A stretch of DNA of 9,160 bases from an uncultured Rhodobiaceae bacterium (GCA_913020275.1 CAJWBV010000020.1:1-9160), one strand, 5' to 3'; numbered from the stretch's first letter, positions 1-7,351 are shown. Notes: generated by a model from the letters alone, not told the origin. Numbers and translations are program-made.

Positions 1-550
1 ACGAAGATTACAGGAGAGAAGAGCAACAAGAGAAAAAGGGAGAAGAAGAAGGAAGTCAAGGAAGCCTTCGACCTTTTCGACACCGATGGCTCGGGTGCGC
101 TGCGTGCCTCCGCGCCAACGATGAGCTGCGGTGTGCCTCCGCGCAGCCGAGCGCGCACCCTGAGAGCTCCCCGCCGTACCGTTTGCCACAGGTACGATCG
201 ACGCCAAGGAGCTGAAGGCGCGAGCACGTCGTCGAACTACCCGCCCTCTCGGCGCCGAGAGAGGCCGCACCCTGCGCACCCCGCGCCAGAGCGCCCACCA
301 TCGCACCGTCCCGCCCTCTCGGCGCACCACCGCCGCTCACACACAGACACGCGCTCCGTCGCCCCCAACGCCGGCTCTCGCGCCCGCGCCTCGCCATGCC
401 CTGCGGCACGGTTCCTCGTTTATGCCGCAGTCCTCCCTGCGCGCGGCGGGTGCGGCGTGCACACTCGACCCCGCCCCACCCCAGGTCGCGATGCGCGCGC
501 TTGGGTTCGAGCCGAAGAAAGAAGAGATCAAGAAGATGATCGCCGACGAC
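1..550 (+). CDS. Centrin (caltractin), eukaryotic, partial and intron-containing
   Basis: Fragment of a centrin, an EF-hand calcium-binding protein of centrioles, basal bodies and flagellar roots. Three exon pieces are visible. Positions 1-94 end in [16 protein letters not shown], 192-217 complete that glycine and read TIDAKELK, and 485 to about 547 reads [18 protein letters not shown] plus IAD. Joined, they give the first EF-hand with loop DTDGSGTIDAKE (calcium ligands at loop positions 1, 3, 5, 9 and 12) and the following helix, an almost textbook centrin sequence. The Lys/Glu-rich stretch at 1-51 is a poorer match. Expected continuation IDKDGSG is missing: after about 547 the sequence becomes bacterial cobT in another frame. 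The start and the C-terminal three quarters are absent. Family identity is clear; the host (a GC-rich alga) is inferred from intron style and base composition. Confidence 0.85.
95..191 (+). other. Spliceosomal intron 1 of the centrin fragment (GT-AG, phase 1)
   Basis: It starts GTGCGC and ends CCACAG. Removing these 97 bases joins the first base of a glycine codon (94) to its last two (192-193) and restores the EF-hand loop GTIDAKE. GTGCG-type donors are common in GC-rich algal nuclear genes. It contains a 12-base direct repeat, GTGCCTCCGCGC, at 104-115 and 133-144. Confidence 0.8.
218..484 (+). other. Spliceosomal intron 2 of the centrin fragment (GC-AG, phase 0)
   Basis: Exon 2 ends CTGAAG (Leu-Lys) at 217 and the next exon starts GTCGCGATG (Val-Ala-Met) at 485, exactly the centrin order KELK-VAMR. 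The 267-base intron therefore begins GC (GCGCGAG) and ends CCCCAG. No GT donor nearby preserves the protein: the next GT, at 228-229, would insert extra Ala-Arg residues. GC-AG introns are frequent in some algae, such as haptophytes and dinoflagellates. The intron is C-rich and repeat-rich. Confidence 0.75.
240..325 (+). repeat. 16-base direct repeat pair with embedded palindrome in intron 2
   Basis: CCCGCCCTCTCGGCGC occurs exactly at 240-255 and 310-325, a period of 70 bases. The first copy runs into a perfect 16-base palindrome, CTCTCGGCGCCGAGAG, at 246-261. The repeats lie inside the inferred intron, not in coding sequence. Confidence 0.8.
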
Positions 551-552
551 AC

Positions 553-1668
553 GGCGAAGAAGCCGGCGAAGCCGCCCAACCTTATGCGCCCGACGGGGCG
601 GTGAACCCCGAAAAATCGGCCTATAATGTCTATACGGCCAAATTTGACGAGATTATCGATGCCGAGGATTTGTGCGATGCCGAGGAATTGGCGCGTCTGC
701 GGGCCTATCTCGACCAGCAATTACACCAGATGCAGGGCGTTGTTTCGCGCCTTGCCAACCGCTTGCAACGCCGCTTGCAGGCCAAGCAGAACCGGTCATG
801 GAATTTCGATTTGGAAGAAGGTTATCTTGACCCGGCGCGTCTGTCGCGGGTCATCACAGACCCCACACAACCGCTTTCCTATAAGATGGAATCCGACACG
901 AAATTCCGTGACACGGTTGTTACCCTTCTGCTTGATAATTCAGGGTCCATGCGCGGGCGTCCGATTACCGTGGCCGCCATGTGCGCCGATATTCTCGCGC
1001 GCACCTTGGAACGGTGCAATGTCAAAACGGAAATTTTGGGCTTCACAACCCGTGCCTGGAAAGGCGGGCAGGCGCGCGAAACCTGGATGGCGAACGGCAA
1101 GCCGGGGCACCCCGGGCGGCTGAATGATTTGCGCCACATCGTCTATAAAAATGCCGATGCGCCGTGGCGACGCGCGCGGCGCAATTTGGGGCTGATGATG
1201 CGCGAAGGCCTTTTGAAAGAAAATATAGACGGCGAAGCCCTCATCTGGGCGCATAACCGACTGCTGTCGCGCGGCGAGCAGCGCCGCATCATGATGGTGA
1301 TTTCAGACGGCGCGCCGGTTGATGACAGCACGCTGTCGGTCAATGCCGGCAATTATCTTGAAAAACATTTGCGCAATGTCATTGAAGATATCGAAACCCA
1401 GTCGCCGGTTGAACTGATTGCCATTGGCATTGGTCACGATGTCACGCGCTATTATCGGCGCGCTGTGACCATTGTTGATGCCGAGCAATTGGGTGGTGCC
1501 ATGACCGACAAACTTGCAGAACTTTTCGATGATGCCGACCTGCCGTCCAAATCAGGCTCACAAGTTAACTCGTTTAAAGGCGCGCCAACGGGTGCTTTAA
1601 AAGCCGGAGGTGGTGGTGGTCGAACAGTGCGGACGGGCGATGCACCTGTGCGCGGGTTCCCGGGCTAA
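553..1668 (+). CDS. cobT: Cobaltochelatase subunit CobT, N-terminally truncated at a junction
   Basis: CobT works with CobS (AAA+ ATPase) and CobN to insert cobalt into hydrogenobyrinate a,c-diamide in aerobic cobalamin synthesis in the cytoplasm. From about 609 on the frame matches the conserved CobT C-terminal half: [16 protein letters not shown], the [15 protein letters not shown] segment, [14 protein letters not shown], and a VWA domain. The VWA domain has the metal-site motif DNSGSM (934-951), [10 protein letters not shown], the ENIDGEAL stretch and [12 protein letters not shown] (from 1303), ending [13 protein letters not shown]. Only about 370 of the usual roughly 600 or more residues are here. 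The N-terminal part and the acidic linker are replaced upstream by algal centrin DNA near 545-556, so no native start or ribosome site exists. The frame stays open back to 121, but that Arg/Pro-rich stretch is intron sequence. The last 45 or so residues (after ELFDD) are a Gly-rich tail I do not recognise. It meets rpmB tail to tail. Confidence 0.93.
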   Translation, partial: GEEAGEAAQPYAPDGAVNPEKSAYNVYTAKFDEIIDAEDLCDAEELARLRAYLDQQLHQMQGVVSRLANRLQRRLQAKQNRSWNFDLEEGYLDPARLSRVITDPTQPLSYKMESDTKFRDTVVTLLLDNSGSMRGRPITVAAMCADILARTLERCNVKTEILGFTTRAWKGGQARETWMANGKPGHPGRLNDLRHIVYKNADAPWRRARRNLGLMMREGLLKENIDGEALIWAHNRLLSRGEQRRIMMVISDGAPVDDSTLSVNAGNYLEKHLRNVIEDIETQSPVELIAIGIGHDVTRYYRRAVTIVDAEQLGGAMTDKLAELFDDADLPSKSGSQVNSFKGAPTGALKAGGGGGRTVRTGDAPVRGFPG

Positions 1669-1675
1669 GCAGACC

Positions 1676-1957
1676 TTAGGCGGATTTGGCCACAACTTGT
1701 TTTTTGAATTTGCGGGCCTTGGCGGAAAGTTGCTTGTCCGAAGCGGCGCGCAAAAATGCGTCAATGCCGCCGCGGTGTTCAACCGAACGCAGTGCCGCCG
1801 CACAAATGCGCAAACGCAGCGTATAGCCCAGCGTCTCGCTCGGCAGGCTCACCTGCTGCAAATTGGGCAGGAAGCGACGGCGGGTTCTGTTCATGGCGTG
1901 GCTGACATTATTGCCGCTCATTACGCTCTTACCGGTCAGGTCGCATACGCGTGACAT
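1676..1957 (-). CDS. rpmB: 50S ribosomal protein L28
   Basis: A 93-residue structural protein of the large ribosomal subunit. The start [10 protein letters not shown], the signature [20 protein letters not shown] and the basic C-terminus [10 protein letters not shown] are diagnostic of L28. The length is close to the usual 90-100 residues of alphaproteobacterial L28. The frame is open further upstream, but the ATG at 1957 fits the conserved N-terminus and has a GGAG ribosome site (complement of 1966-1969) eight bases before it. It converges on cobT with only 7 bases between stop codons, and I see no convincing hairpin with a T-run for either gene. About 80 bases separate it from the thioesterase gene upstream. 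The upstream strand contains TCTAGAGC, a weak match to a Caulobacter -10 element, so the promoter is unresolved. Confidence 0.96.
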   Translation of the reverse strand: MSRVCDLTGKSVMSGNNVSHAMNRTRRRFLPNLQQVSLPSETLGYTLRLRICAAALRSVEHRGGIDAFLRAASDKQLSAKARKFKKQVVAKSA

Positions 1958-2038
1958 GGGCTTTTCTCCGAGGTTTGCTCTAGACAGTCGAGCCAACGCC
2001 CAACCGAGGGCTTGATATAGAAAAATGCGCCGCACGCG

Positions 2039-2497
2039 TCAAGCGGTGTTTGCTGACATGTCGGCTGCTGTTCTTTCGGTGATGCGGAAAATACCGCTGC
2101 CCTGCAGCACCGGCCCATCCGGCCCCAAAAGCGCACCTGAAACAAAGCCTGTGCGTTTTGTATGTTTTGTGCATGAGCCACTGGTCTCAACCCACTCTCC
2201 TAAATGCGCCGGTGCCAAAAAATCGAAATTGCAACTGATCGACGGCAGATAAACAGGCTGTTTAAGAGTTGCGTGTAAAATGAAAACAAAAGCGTTATCC
2301 AAGACCGTCATCAACAAACCGCCATGGCAAACGCCGCCCGGGTTGCACATATGAGGTAACACCTCAAAACCGAGTTTAGGCATGCTGCCATCCTCGCGCA
2401 CATAAATAGGGCCGCTATGCATCACAAAATCCGGCGCATCATCCACCCCCCAACGCGCGGCAATATCGAGTGGTTCAAAACCCTCCGGTACTGGCAT
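2039..2497 (-). CDS. PaaI-like hotdog-fold acyl-CoA thioesterase
   Basis: A 152-residue protein predicted to hydrolyse an acyl-CoA to the free acid and CoA in the cytoplasm. The hotdog signature is present: N52-PGGVCHGG (His58-Gly-Gly60) followed by LLMTVLD (Asp67), the usual Asn/His-Gly/Asp arrangement of PaaI-type thioesterases. The family is normally 130-160 residues. The open frame runs far upstream inside the acyl-CoA dehydrogenase gene, but the start at 2497 is set by a near-perfect ribosome site, AGGAGGT (complement of 2504-2510), six bases before the ATG. The gene begins 19 bases after the dehydrogenase stop, so the two are almost certainly co-transcribed. This suggests release of CoA from products or dead-end acyl-CoAs of that enzyme. 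The substrate cannot be read from sequence. Confidence 0.85.
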   Translation of the reverse strand: MPVPEGFEPLDIAARWGVDDAPDFVMHSGPIYVREDGSMPKLGFEVLPHMCNPGGVCHGGLLMTVLDNAFVFILHATLKQPVYLPSISCNFDFLAPAHLGEWVETSGSCTKHTKRTGFVSGALLGPDGPVLQGSGIFRITERTAADMSANTA

Positions 2498-2503
2498 TAT
2501 GTG

Positions 2504-2510
2504 ACCTCCT
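2504..2510 (-). promoter_or_regulatory. Strong ribosome binding site of the thioesterase gene
   Basis: The minus strand reads AGGAGGT, complementary to the 3' end of 16S rRNA, with a six-base spacer to the ATG at 2497. It decides the start of the thioesterase gene and lies in the 19-base gap after the upstream stop codon. Confidence 0.85.
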
Positions 2511-2516
2511 ATTTGC

Positions 2517-3785
2517 CTATTTGCCGATAAAACCAAACAAATGACCGGCCACTTTGCGGATTTGAATCTCTTCGGACCCTTCTGTGATGCGGTAGCGGCG
2601 GTGATGGCGATAAATATGCTCGAACGGTTTGTGGCGCGAATAGCCGATGCCTCCATGCACCTGCATGGCGCGGTCGGCAGCTTCGCAAACCAGCCGGTTC
2701 GCACGATAATTACACATCGACACTTTATCGGAAATGCGCTGGGCAACTTCCGGCTTGGTCATTGTGTCCATTTGCGCCGCCGTCTTGTAAACGAGATTAC
2801 GTACCATTTCGCATTCGGTATGCAATTCGGTCAGCGGAAACTGGATCGCCTGATTGGACGCCAAAGCCTTGCCGAAAGGTTTGCGCGCCTTGGCATAGGC
2901 CACGCTTTCATTGATGCAATATTGCGCTGCGCCGACACCGGATGCTGCTTGGCGAATACGGTTTTCATGCACAAAATGTTGCGCCAACACCAAACCTCCA
3001 TCGCGCGGACCAAACAGTGCCGTATCCGGCACCCACACATCCGTCAGCGAAATGCGCGGGTGATCGGTCGGCATATTGAACGTCCAAAGATATTCCTCGA
3101 TTTTGAAACCGGGCGCATCCGTCGGTACCAGAAAGCAGCTGATACCGCGCGCGGCACCGTCATCGCCGGAGGTGCGGGCAAAAATCATGTCGTAATTGGC
3201 AACATGGAGACCGGTATTCCACATTTTCTCACCATTGATCAGCCAGCCGTCCACGCCGTCGCGCTCGCACGGCTCGGCGCGCGTTTCCATCCATGTTGCA
3301 TCCGAGCCGTGGTCGGGTTCGGTCAAGCCAAAAGCCACGCGGTGCGTTCCGGTCAACATGCCGTTAATGAAAATATCCTGCTGTTCGGGCGTGCCGAAAT
3401 CGCGGAACATCAAGACTTGGGGGAAATTGCCGACAATCGAGCTTTCATTTTGCAGATCATTGTGCAGCCCCAGGCCCTTTTCGGCGAGGTGCTCACGAAT
3501 AACCGCCATTGCCAGATTGGAGCCGTCCTGTCCGCCATATTCTTTCGGCAGGGCAAAGCGCAAATGTCCGGCCGCGTCGGCACGGCGGCGCATTTCGCCC
3601 AGCAATTCCTCCCACTCATGGCGGGGTTGGCCGTCATTGTCCCAATCGGTGCGGGCATATTCGCGCCGGTGGTCAAAAAACCGGATATTGTCGTCCTGTT
3701 CCTCCAGCGGTTTGATCTCGCGTGCGATAAAAGCGTCCAGTTCGGCCAGATATGTTTTGATATCTTCCGGAATTTCAAAATCCAT
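2517..3785 (-). CDS. Acyl-CoA dehydrogenase family protein (FadE/ACAD10-11-like)
   Basis: A 422-residue flavoenzyme expected to oxidise an acyl-CoA to the trans-2-enoyl-CoA, passing electrons to electron-transfer flavoprotein. An N-terminal helical domain (about 1-150) is followed by the FAD/substrate motif GLTEPDHGSDAT (153-164), GEKMWNTG (185-192), a middle beta domain, and a C-terminal helical domain. The latter has VHGGIGYSRHKPFEHIYR and RITEGSEEIQIRKVAG, where Glu402 aligns with the catalytic base of medium-chain enzymes. The short run after it (LFGFIGK) and the overall pattern resemble the ACAD10/11-type branch rather than classical MCAD. Chain length is not predictable. The start ATG has an AGGGGG ribosome site five or six bases upstream. 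It is the first gene of a two-gene unit with the thioesterase, behind a promoter at 3844-3872, divergent from the helicase gene. Confidence 0.92.
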   Translation of the reverse strand: MDFEIPEDIKTYLAELDAFIAREIKPLEEQDDNIRFFDHRREYARTDWDNDGQPRHEWEELLGEMRRRADAAGHLRFALPKEYGGQDGSNLAMAVIREHLAEKGLGLHNDLQNESSIVGNFPQVLMFRDFGTPEQQDIFINGMLTGTHRVAFGLTEPDHGSDATWMETRAEPCERDGVDGWLINGEKMWNTGLHVANYDMIFARTSGDDGAARGISCFLVPTDAPGFKIEEYLWTFNMPTDHPRISLTDVWVPDTALFGPRDGGLVLAQHFVHENRIRQAASGVGAAQYCINESVAYAKARKPFGKALASNQAIQFPLTELHTECEMVRNLVYKTAAQMDTMTKPEVAQRISDKVSMCNYRANRLVCEAADRAMQVHGGIGYSRHKPFEHIYRHHRRYRITEGSEEIQIRKVAGHLFGFIGK

Positions 3786-4086
3786 GGTTTCCCCCTAAGC
3801 CAGCCTGGCGCGGCACTTGGCGCCGGCGTAAATCGCGCGCTACACTATGTCTGTCTTTATCGATATTGACAATGGTCACTGCGCGCACGCGAAAACGCCG
3901 CCGAAAAGCGCCAACCCACAAGATTTAGTCGTGAACGAACCGAGAAGCCATACTATGTAAGTGATTCGGACATGCTATGTTCTGTGCTTGTTCCGATTTT
4001 GATGTGTTGATCGCGAATCGACCTCGAATCGCCCTTGCGACGCCGTGCCGCTTGCACAGCGCCGGTCAAATCGTCACATTAGGCCA
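3786..4086. promoter_or_regulatory. Divergent intergenic region with three GANTC sites
   Basis: 301 bases between the divergent dehydrogenase and helicase genes with no credible coding sequence. It holds the minus-strand promoter described separately. On the helicase side there are three GANTC sites (GATTC 3963-3967, GAATC 4015-4019 and 4026-4030). The last two sit in a direct repeat, CGAATCG, at 4014-4020 and 4025-4031. In many Alphaproteobacteria GANTC is methylated by the cell-cycle methyltransferase CcrM. No clear helicase promoter was found. TTGCAC (4052-4057), 17 bases, then CACATT (4075-4080) is a weak candidate that would start transcription at the ATG. Confidence 0.5.
3844..3872 (-). 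promoter_or_regulatory. Putative sigma-70-type promoter of the acyl-CoA dehydrogenase operon
   Basis: On the minus strand TTGTCA (complement of 3867-3872, five of six consensus bases) and CATAGT (complement of 3844-3849, four of six) are separated by 17 bases. The start point would be about 3837, giving a leader of about 50 bases. The -35 overlaps a TTGACA on the plus strand (3866-3871), which has no matching -10. Confidence 0.5.
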
Positions 4087-6903
4087 ATGTCAGACAACGC
4101 TCATTTGCGGGTTGTTCTGGGACCCACCAATACGGGCAAAACACATCTCGCCATGGAACGCATGCTGTCCTATCAGAGCGGCATGATCGGTCTGCCCCTG
4201 CGCCTGCTTGCGCGCGAGGTGTATGACCGCGTGCTGGCCGGTCATTTCGGCAAGGCGCATCCGGCTGATGTGGCGCTGATTACCGGCGAAGAAAAAATTG
4301 TGCCGCCAAATGCGCGCTTTTTCATTTGCACAACCGAAGCCATGCCGATCAGCCGCGAGGTGGATTTTGTCGCGATTGACGAAGTGCAACTTGCCGCCGA
4401 CCCCGAACGCGGACACGTATTCACCGACCGCATTTTGCATGCGCGCGGTCGACACGAGACATTATTGCTCGGCGCAACCACCATGGCGGCGATTTTGAAA
4501 AACCTGCTCGACGCGCCGATCGAGAGCCGCCCGCGGTTTTCCGAATTGCGCTGGAACGGTGCCCAGAAACTCTCGCGCCTGCCCCGCCGGTCGGCCATTA
4601 CCGCCTTTTCCGCCGACAATGTTTATGCCATCGCCGAGGTGATCCGCCAGCAACGCGGCGGGGCGGCTGTCGTGATGGGCGGGTTGAGCCCGCGCACGCG
4701 CAACGCGCAAGTTGCCATGTATCAATCGGGCGAGGTGGATTTTCTGGTCGCCACCGATGCCATTGGCATGGGGCTGAATATGGATGTCGACCATGTGGCA
4801 TTTGCCCAGCGGCGCAAATTTGACGGGCGCCGCCACCGTGACCTGACACCGGCGGAACTGGCCCAAATTGCCGGACGCGCGGGCCGCCACAAGAATGACG
4901 GCAGTTTCGGCGTGACGGCCGACCTCGACCTGTTCGACGAAGAACTTGTCGCGCAGATTGAAAACCATGAGTTTGAGCCCATCAAATCGCTCATGTGGCG
5001 CAATCCGAACCTTGATTTTTCTACCCTGCCGGCGCTCATCATCAGCCTGGAACAACCCGCGCCACGCCCCGGCTTGGCGCGCGCGCCGATGGCCGACGAC
5101 ATGCAGGCGCTCAATCTTCTGTCGCGCGATCCGGCCATATGCGATCTTGCGGCAAGCGAGCAAGATGTCCGGCTGTTATGGTCGGTCGCCCAAATTCCGG
5201 ATTTCCGAAAAACCATGGCGAGCGAACACAGCGGGCTGGTCGGTGAGATTTTCACATTTCTGCGACACGAGACCGGCGTCATTCCATCCGCCTGGATGGA
5301 TGAGCATATCGGGCGTTGCGACCGCGTGGAGGGCGACCTCGATACGCTGTCAACGCGCCTTGCCCATATTCGCACCTGGACATATGTCGCCAATCGCAAT
5401 GACTGGCTGGACGACCCCCAGCACTGGCAGGAACGTAGCCGAACGGTTGAAGACCGCCTGTCGGATGCCTTGCACATGAAACTCATGGGGCAGTTTGTCG
5501 ACAGAAACTCTTCCGCCCTGATGCGGCGACTGCAAGGCGGCGAAGAGGTAAAGGCCGAGATTGAGGCCAATGGCGATATTTTGGTGGCGGGCGAATATAT
5601 GGGCCGTTTGAACGGCTTGCGCATTGAGCGCGACCCAAGGCTGAAAGGCGCCCCGGCCGGCACGGCTCGCAGTGCCGTTGAAAAAACCGCCGGCGAAGCC
5701 TTGCGCGCGCGCGGCTTGGCCATCGCATCGGCTGAAAATGACGCGTTTTCGCTGTCCGATACGGGCGACATTATTTGGCAATCGGCCGCCATAGCCCGCA
5801 TGCATTTTAGCGATGGCGAAACCAAGACCACACCACTGGCCTATCTGACGCCGACCGCGCGGCTCTTGGCCGATGAAATGCTCAATGGCGATATGCGCCA
5901 GCGCGCCGAGGCGCGTGTCACCCAGTGGTTGCGCGCCAAGGTTGGCGACACGCTAAAGCCTCTTTTGGACCTTCAAAAAGCCACCGATCTCGATGGTCTG
6001 GCGCGCGGCGTGGCGTTTCAATTGCTGGAAAACAAAGGCAATCTGGCACGCGCCGATATTGCCGATTTACTGATCCGGCTCGATCAGCCATTGCGCCGCA
6101 GTTTGCGCCAATACGGGGTGCGGTTCGGGGCGTATAATGTGTTCATGCCGGCTTTGCTGAAACCGGCACCGGCGGCCATTCTCGCCCTTGCCACAATTTT
6201 GGAAGAAGGCCGCGAAGCGGCAAAAGACATACACCGTCTGCCAGCACCGGGGCTCACTTCTGTGCCCCGCGAAAACCTGCCCGCGCGCCAGTATCGCGCC
6301 GCCGGTTTTTACCCGACACGCGCGCGCGCCATTCGTCTGGATATGCTTGAGCGTCTCGACGATCTCATCCGCCCTTTGCTGACGGATACAGAAAACACTG
6401 CGAAAACAGGCAAAACTTTTCACATGAATGCCGACATGATGTCGATTATGGGGTGCGGTGCCCAAGACCTTGGCGAAATACTTTCGGCGCTCGGATATCG
6501 CTACACCAAACCTGCACAAAATGAAGTGACGTGTGAACCTGCACCCGCCGAGCAGGAAACGACATCGGAGGCGCCTGCTCCGATGGAAACCCGGAATAAA
6601 GAGGCCGAAGCCTCAAATGGTGAAACAGAAATCGACGACCCGCTGACCTGGACCTGGCAGCTTGCGCCACGAGCCAGACGCGGGGGCCGCGCGCGTAAAA
6701 ACCCGAACGGCAAAAAAGCTGATGCAAAACGCCAGACAAGATCAGACGCAAAATCAGGCGCGGCGAAAGCCCAAAGGTCGGCGAATAAACGGCGGCAAAA
6801 GCCCGCGCGCGACATCGACCCCAATTCGCCTTTTGCGGCATTGCGCGATCTCACCCTGTCCGAACCTGAAAAGCCGACCGAACCGCAAGAGCAAACCGAA
6901 TGA
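4087..6903 (+). CDS. Suv3-like DExH-box RNA helicase
   Basis: A 938-residue superfamily 2 helicase related to the mitochondrial RNA helicase Suv3. Visible motifs are Walker A GPTNTGKT (12-19), GLPLRLLAREVYDR, motif II DEVQ (98-101), motif III LLLGATT (126-132), motif V ATDAIGMGLN (222-231) and motif VI QIAGRAGRH (260-268). The large C-terminal half resembles the alphaproteobacterial version of the family. It ends in a low-complexity tail (about 816-938), first acidic, then Lys/Arg-rich, closing with DPNSPFAALRDL, which suggests RNA or ribosome contact. The ATG at 4087 is preferred over an in-frame GTG at 4045 because it sits just before the Walker A region, as in relatives; the ribosome site there is weak (AGG, three bases away). 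Its stop overlaps the S4 gene by ATGA. The bacterial role is unproven; RNA turnover or ribosome-linked unwinding is inferred. Confidence 0.9.
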   Translation: MSDNAHLRVVLGPTNTGKTHLAMERMLSYQSGMIGLPLRLLAREVYDRVLAGHFGKAHPADVALITGEEKIVPPNARFFICTTEAMPISREVDFVAIDEVQLAADPERGHVFTDRILHARGRHETLLLGATTMAAILKNLLDAPIESRPRFSELRWNGAQKLSRLPRRSAITAFSADNVYAIAEVIRQQRGGAAVVMGGLSPRTRNAQVAMYQSGEVDFLVATDAIGMGLNMDVDHVAFAQRRKFDGRRHRDLTPAELAQIAGRAGRHKNDGSFGVTADLDLFDEELVAQIENHEFEPIKSLMWRNPNLDFSTLPALIISLEQPAPRPGLARAPMADDMQALNLLSRDPAICDLAASEQDVRLLWSVAQIPDFRKTMASEHSGLVGEIFTFLRHETGVIPSAWMDEHIGRCDRVEGDLDTLSTRLAHIRTWTYVANRNDWLDDPQHWQERSRTVEDRLSDALHMKLMGQFVDRNSSALMRRLQGGEEVKAEIEANGDILVAGEYMGRLNGLRIERDPRLKGAPAGTARSAVEKTAGEALRARGLAIASAENDAFSLSDTGDIIWQSAAIARMHFSDGETKTTPLAYLTPTARLLADEMLNGDMRQRAEARVTQWLRAKVGDTLKPLLDLQKATDLDGLARGVAFQLLENKGNLARADIADLLIRLDQPLRRSLRQYGVRFGAYNVFMPALLKPAPAAILALATILEEGREAAKDIHRLPAPGLTSVPRENLPARQYRAAGFYPTRARAIRLDMLERLDDLIRPLLTDTENTAKTGKTFHMNADMMSIMGCGAQDLGEILSALGYRYTKPAQNEVTCEPAPAEQETTSEAPAPMETRNKEAEASNGETEIDDPLTWTWQLAPRARRGGRARKNPNGKKADAKRQTRSDAKSGAAKAQRSANKRRQKPARDIDPNSPFAALRDLTLSEPEKPTEPQEQTE

Positions 6904-7316
6904 CATCAGCACCCGCCAAACCCGATACGGATGCGGTTATGCGGCTCGACAAGTGGTTGTGGCACGCGCGGTTTTTCAAATCCCGCAGTGGAGCCAGCAC
7001 CTATACGGCAGCGGGAAATGTGCGCGTGAACGGCACGCGCCAGACCCGCAGCAGTGCCCGCATCCGCGCGGGCGACACGCTAACTTTCGCATTGCACGGC
7101 CATGTGCGCGTCATTGAAATTATCGCCTTGAGCGCGCGCCGCGGGCCGGCTGTTGAAGCGCGCACGCTTTACCATGACCACGAACCGCCGGAGAACAGGC
7201 CAAAGACGCCGTCCGAGACAAAGCCCGCCCAGCGCGCGCCCGGTAGCGGACGCCCGACAAAACGCGAGCGACGTGCCCAGGACGCCTTTACCGACAAGGG
7301 CAGTTTTCAGGGCTAA
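6900..7316 (+). CDS. S4-domain RNA-binding protein (Hsp15-like)
   Basis: A 138-residue small basic protein with an S4 RNA-binding domain: MRLDKWLWHARFFKSRS, then AGNVRVNG and the RAGDTLTF loop (about residues 14-75). This is the arrangement of heat-shock protein Hsp15 (HslR), which binds the 50S subunit carrying a stalled peptidyl-tRNA. The tail after residue 90 is Pro/Arg/Lys-rich and disordered-looking, containing RPTKRERRAQDAF, which recurs in alphaproteobacterial members. The start ATG overlaps the helicase stop (ATGA, 6900-6903), so translation is probably coupled and the products needed together. Stop TAA at 7314. Domain assignment is firm; the Hsp15 role is by analogy. Confidence 0.9.
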   Translation: MTSAPAKPDTDAVMRLDKWLWHARFFKSRSGASTYTAAGNVRVNGTRQTRSSARIRAGDTLTFALHGHVRVIEIIALSARRGPAVEARTLYHDHEPPENRPKTPSETKPAQRAPGSGRPTKRERRAQDAFTDKGSFQG

Positions 7317-7351
7317 TGGCCTTTTGCCGCATGATTACGTGACATATTGTG

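Noticed and set aside
121..552. Arg/Pro-rich N-terminal extension of the cobT frame
   Set aside because: It crosses the inferred algal introns and exons in a different frame, is compositionally typical of translated GC-rich non-coding DNA, and does not resemble the CobT N-terminus.
1628..1675. Possible bidirectional terminator between cobT and rpmB (GTGC...GCAC and CGGGTTCCCG)
   Set aside because: Stems are three to four bases and no T-run follows on either strand.
2018..2038. T-run after the thioesterase stop on the minus strand as a terminator
   Set aside because: ATTTTT follows only a three-base-pair hairpin (TGC-GGC-GCA); too weak to call.
2541..3869. Long plus-strand open frame (442 codons)
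   Set aside because: It is antisense to the acyl-CoA dehydrogenase, which has complete catalytic motifs; the plus-strand product is rich in His, Arg and Cys without any recognisable domain.
4722..5831. Long minus-strand open frame (369 codons)
   Set aside because: It is antisense to the helicase, with a Ser/Arg-rich product and no motif; a shadow of GC-biased codons.
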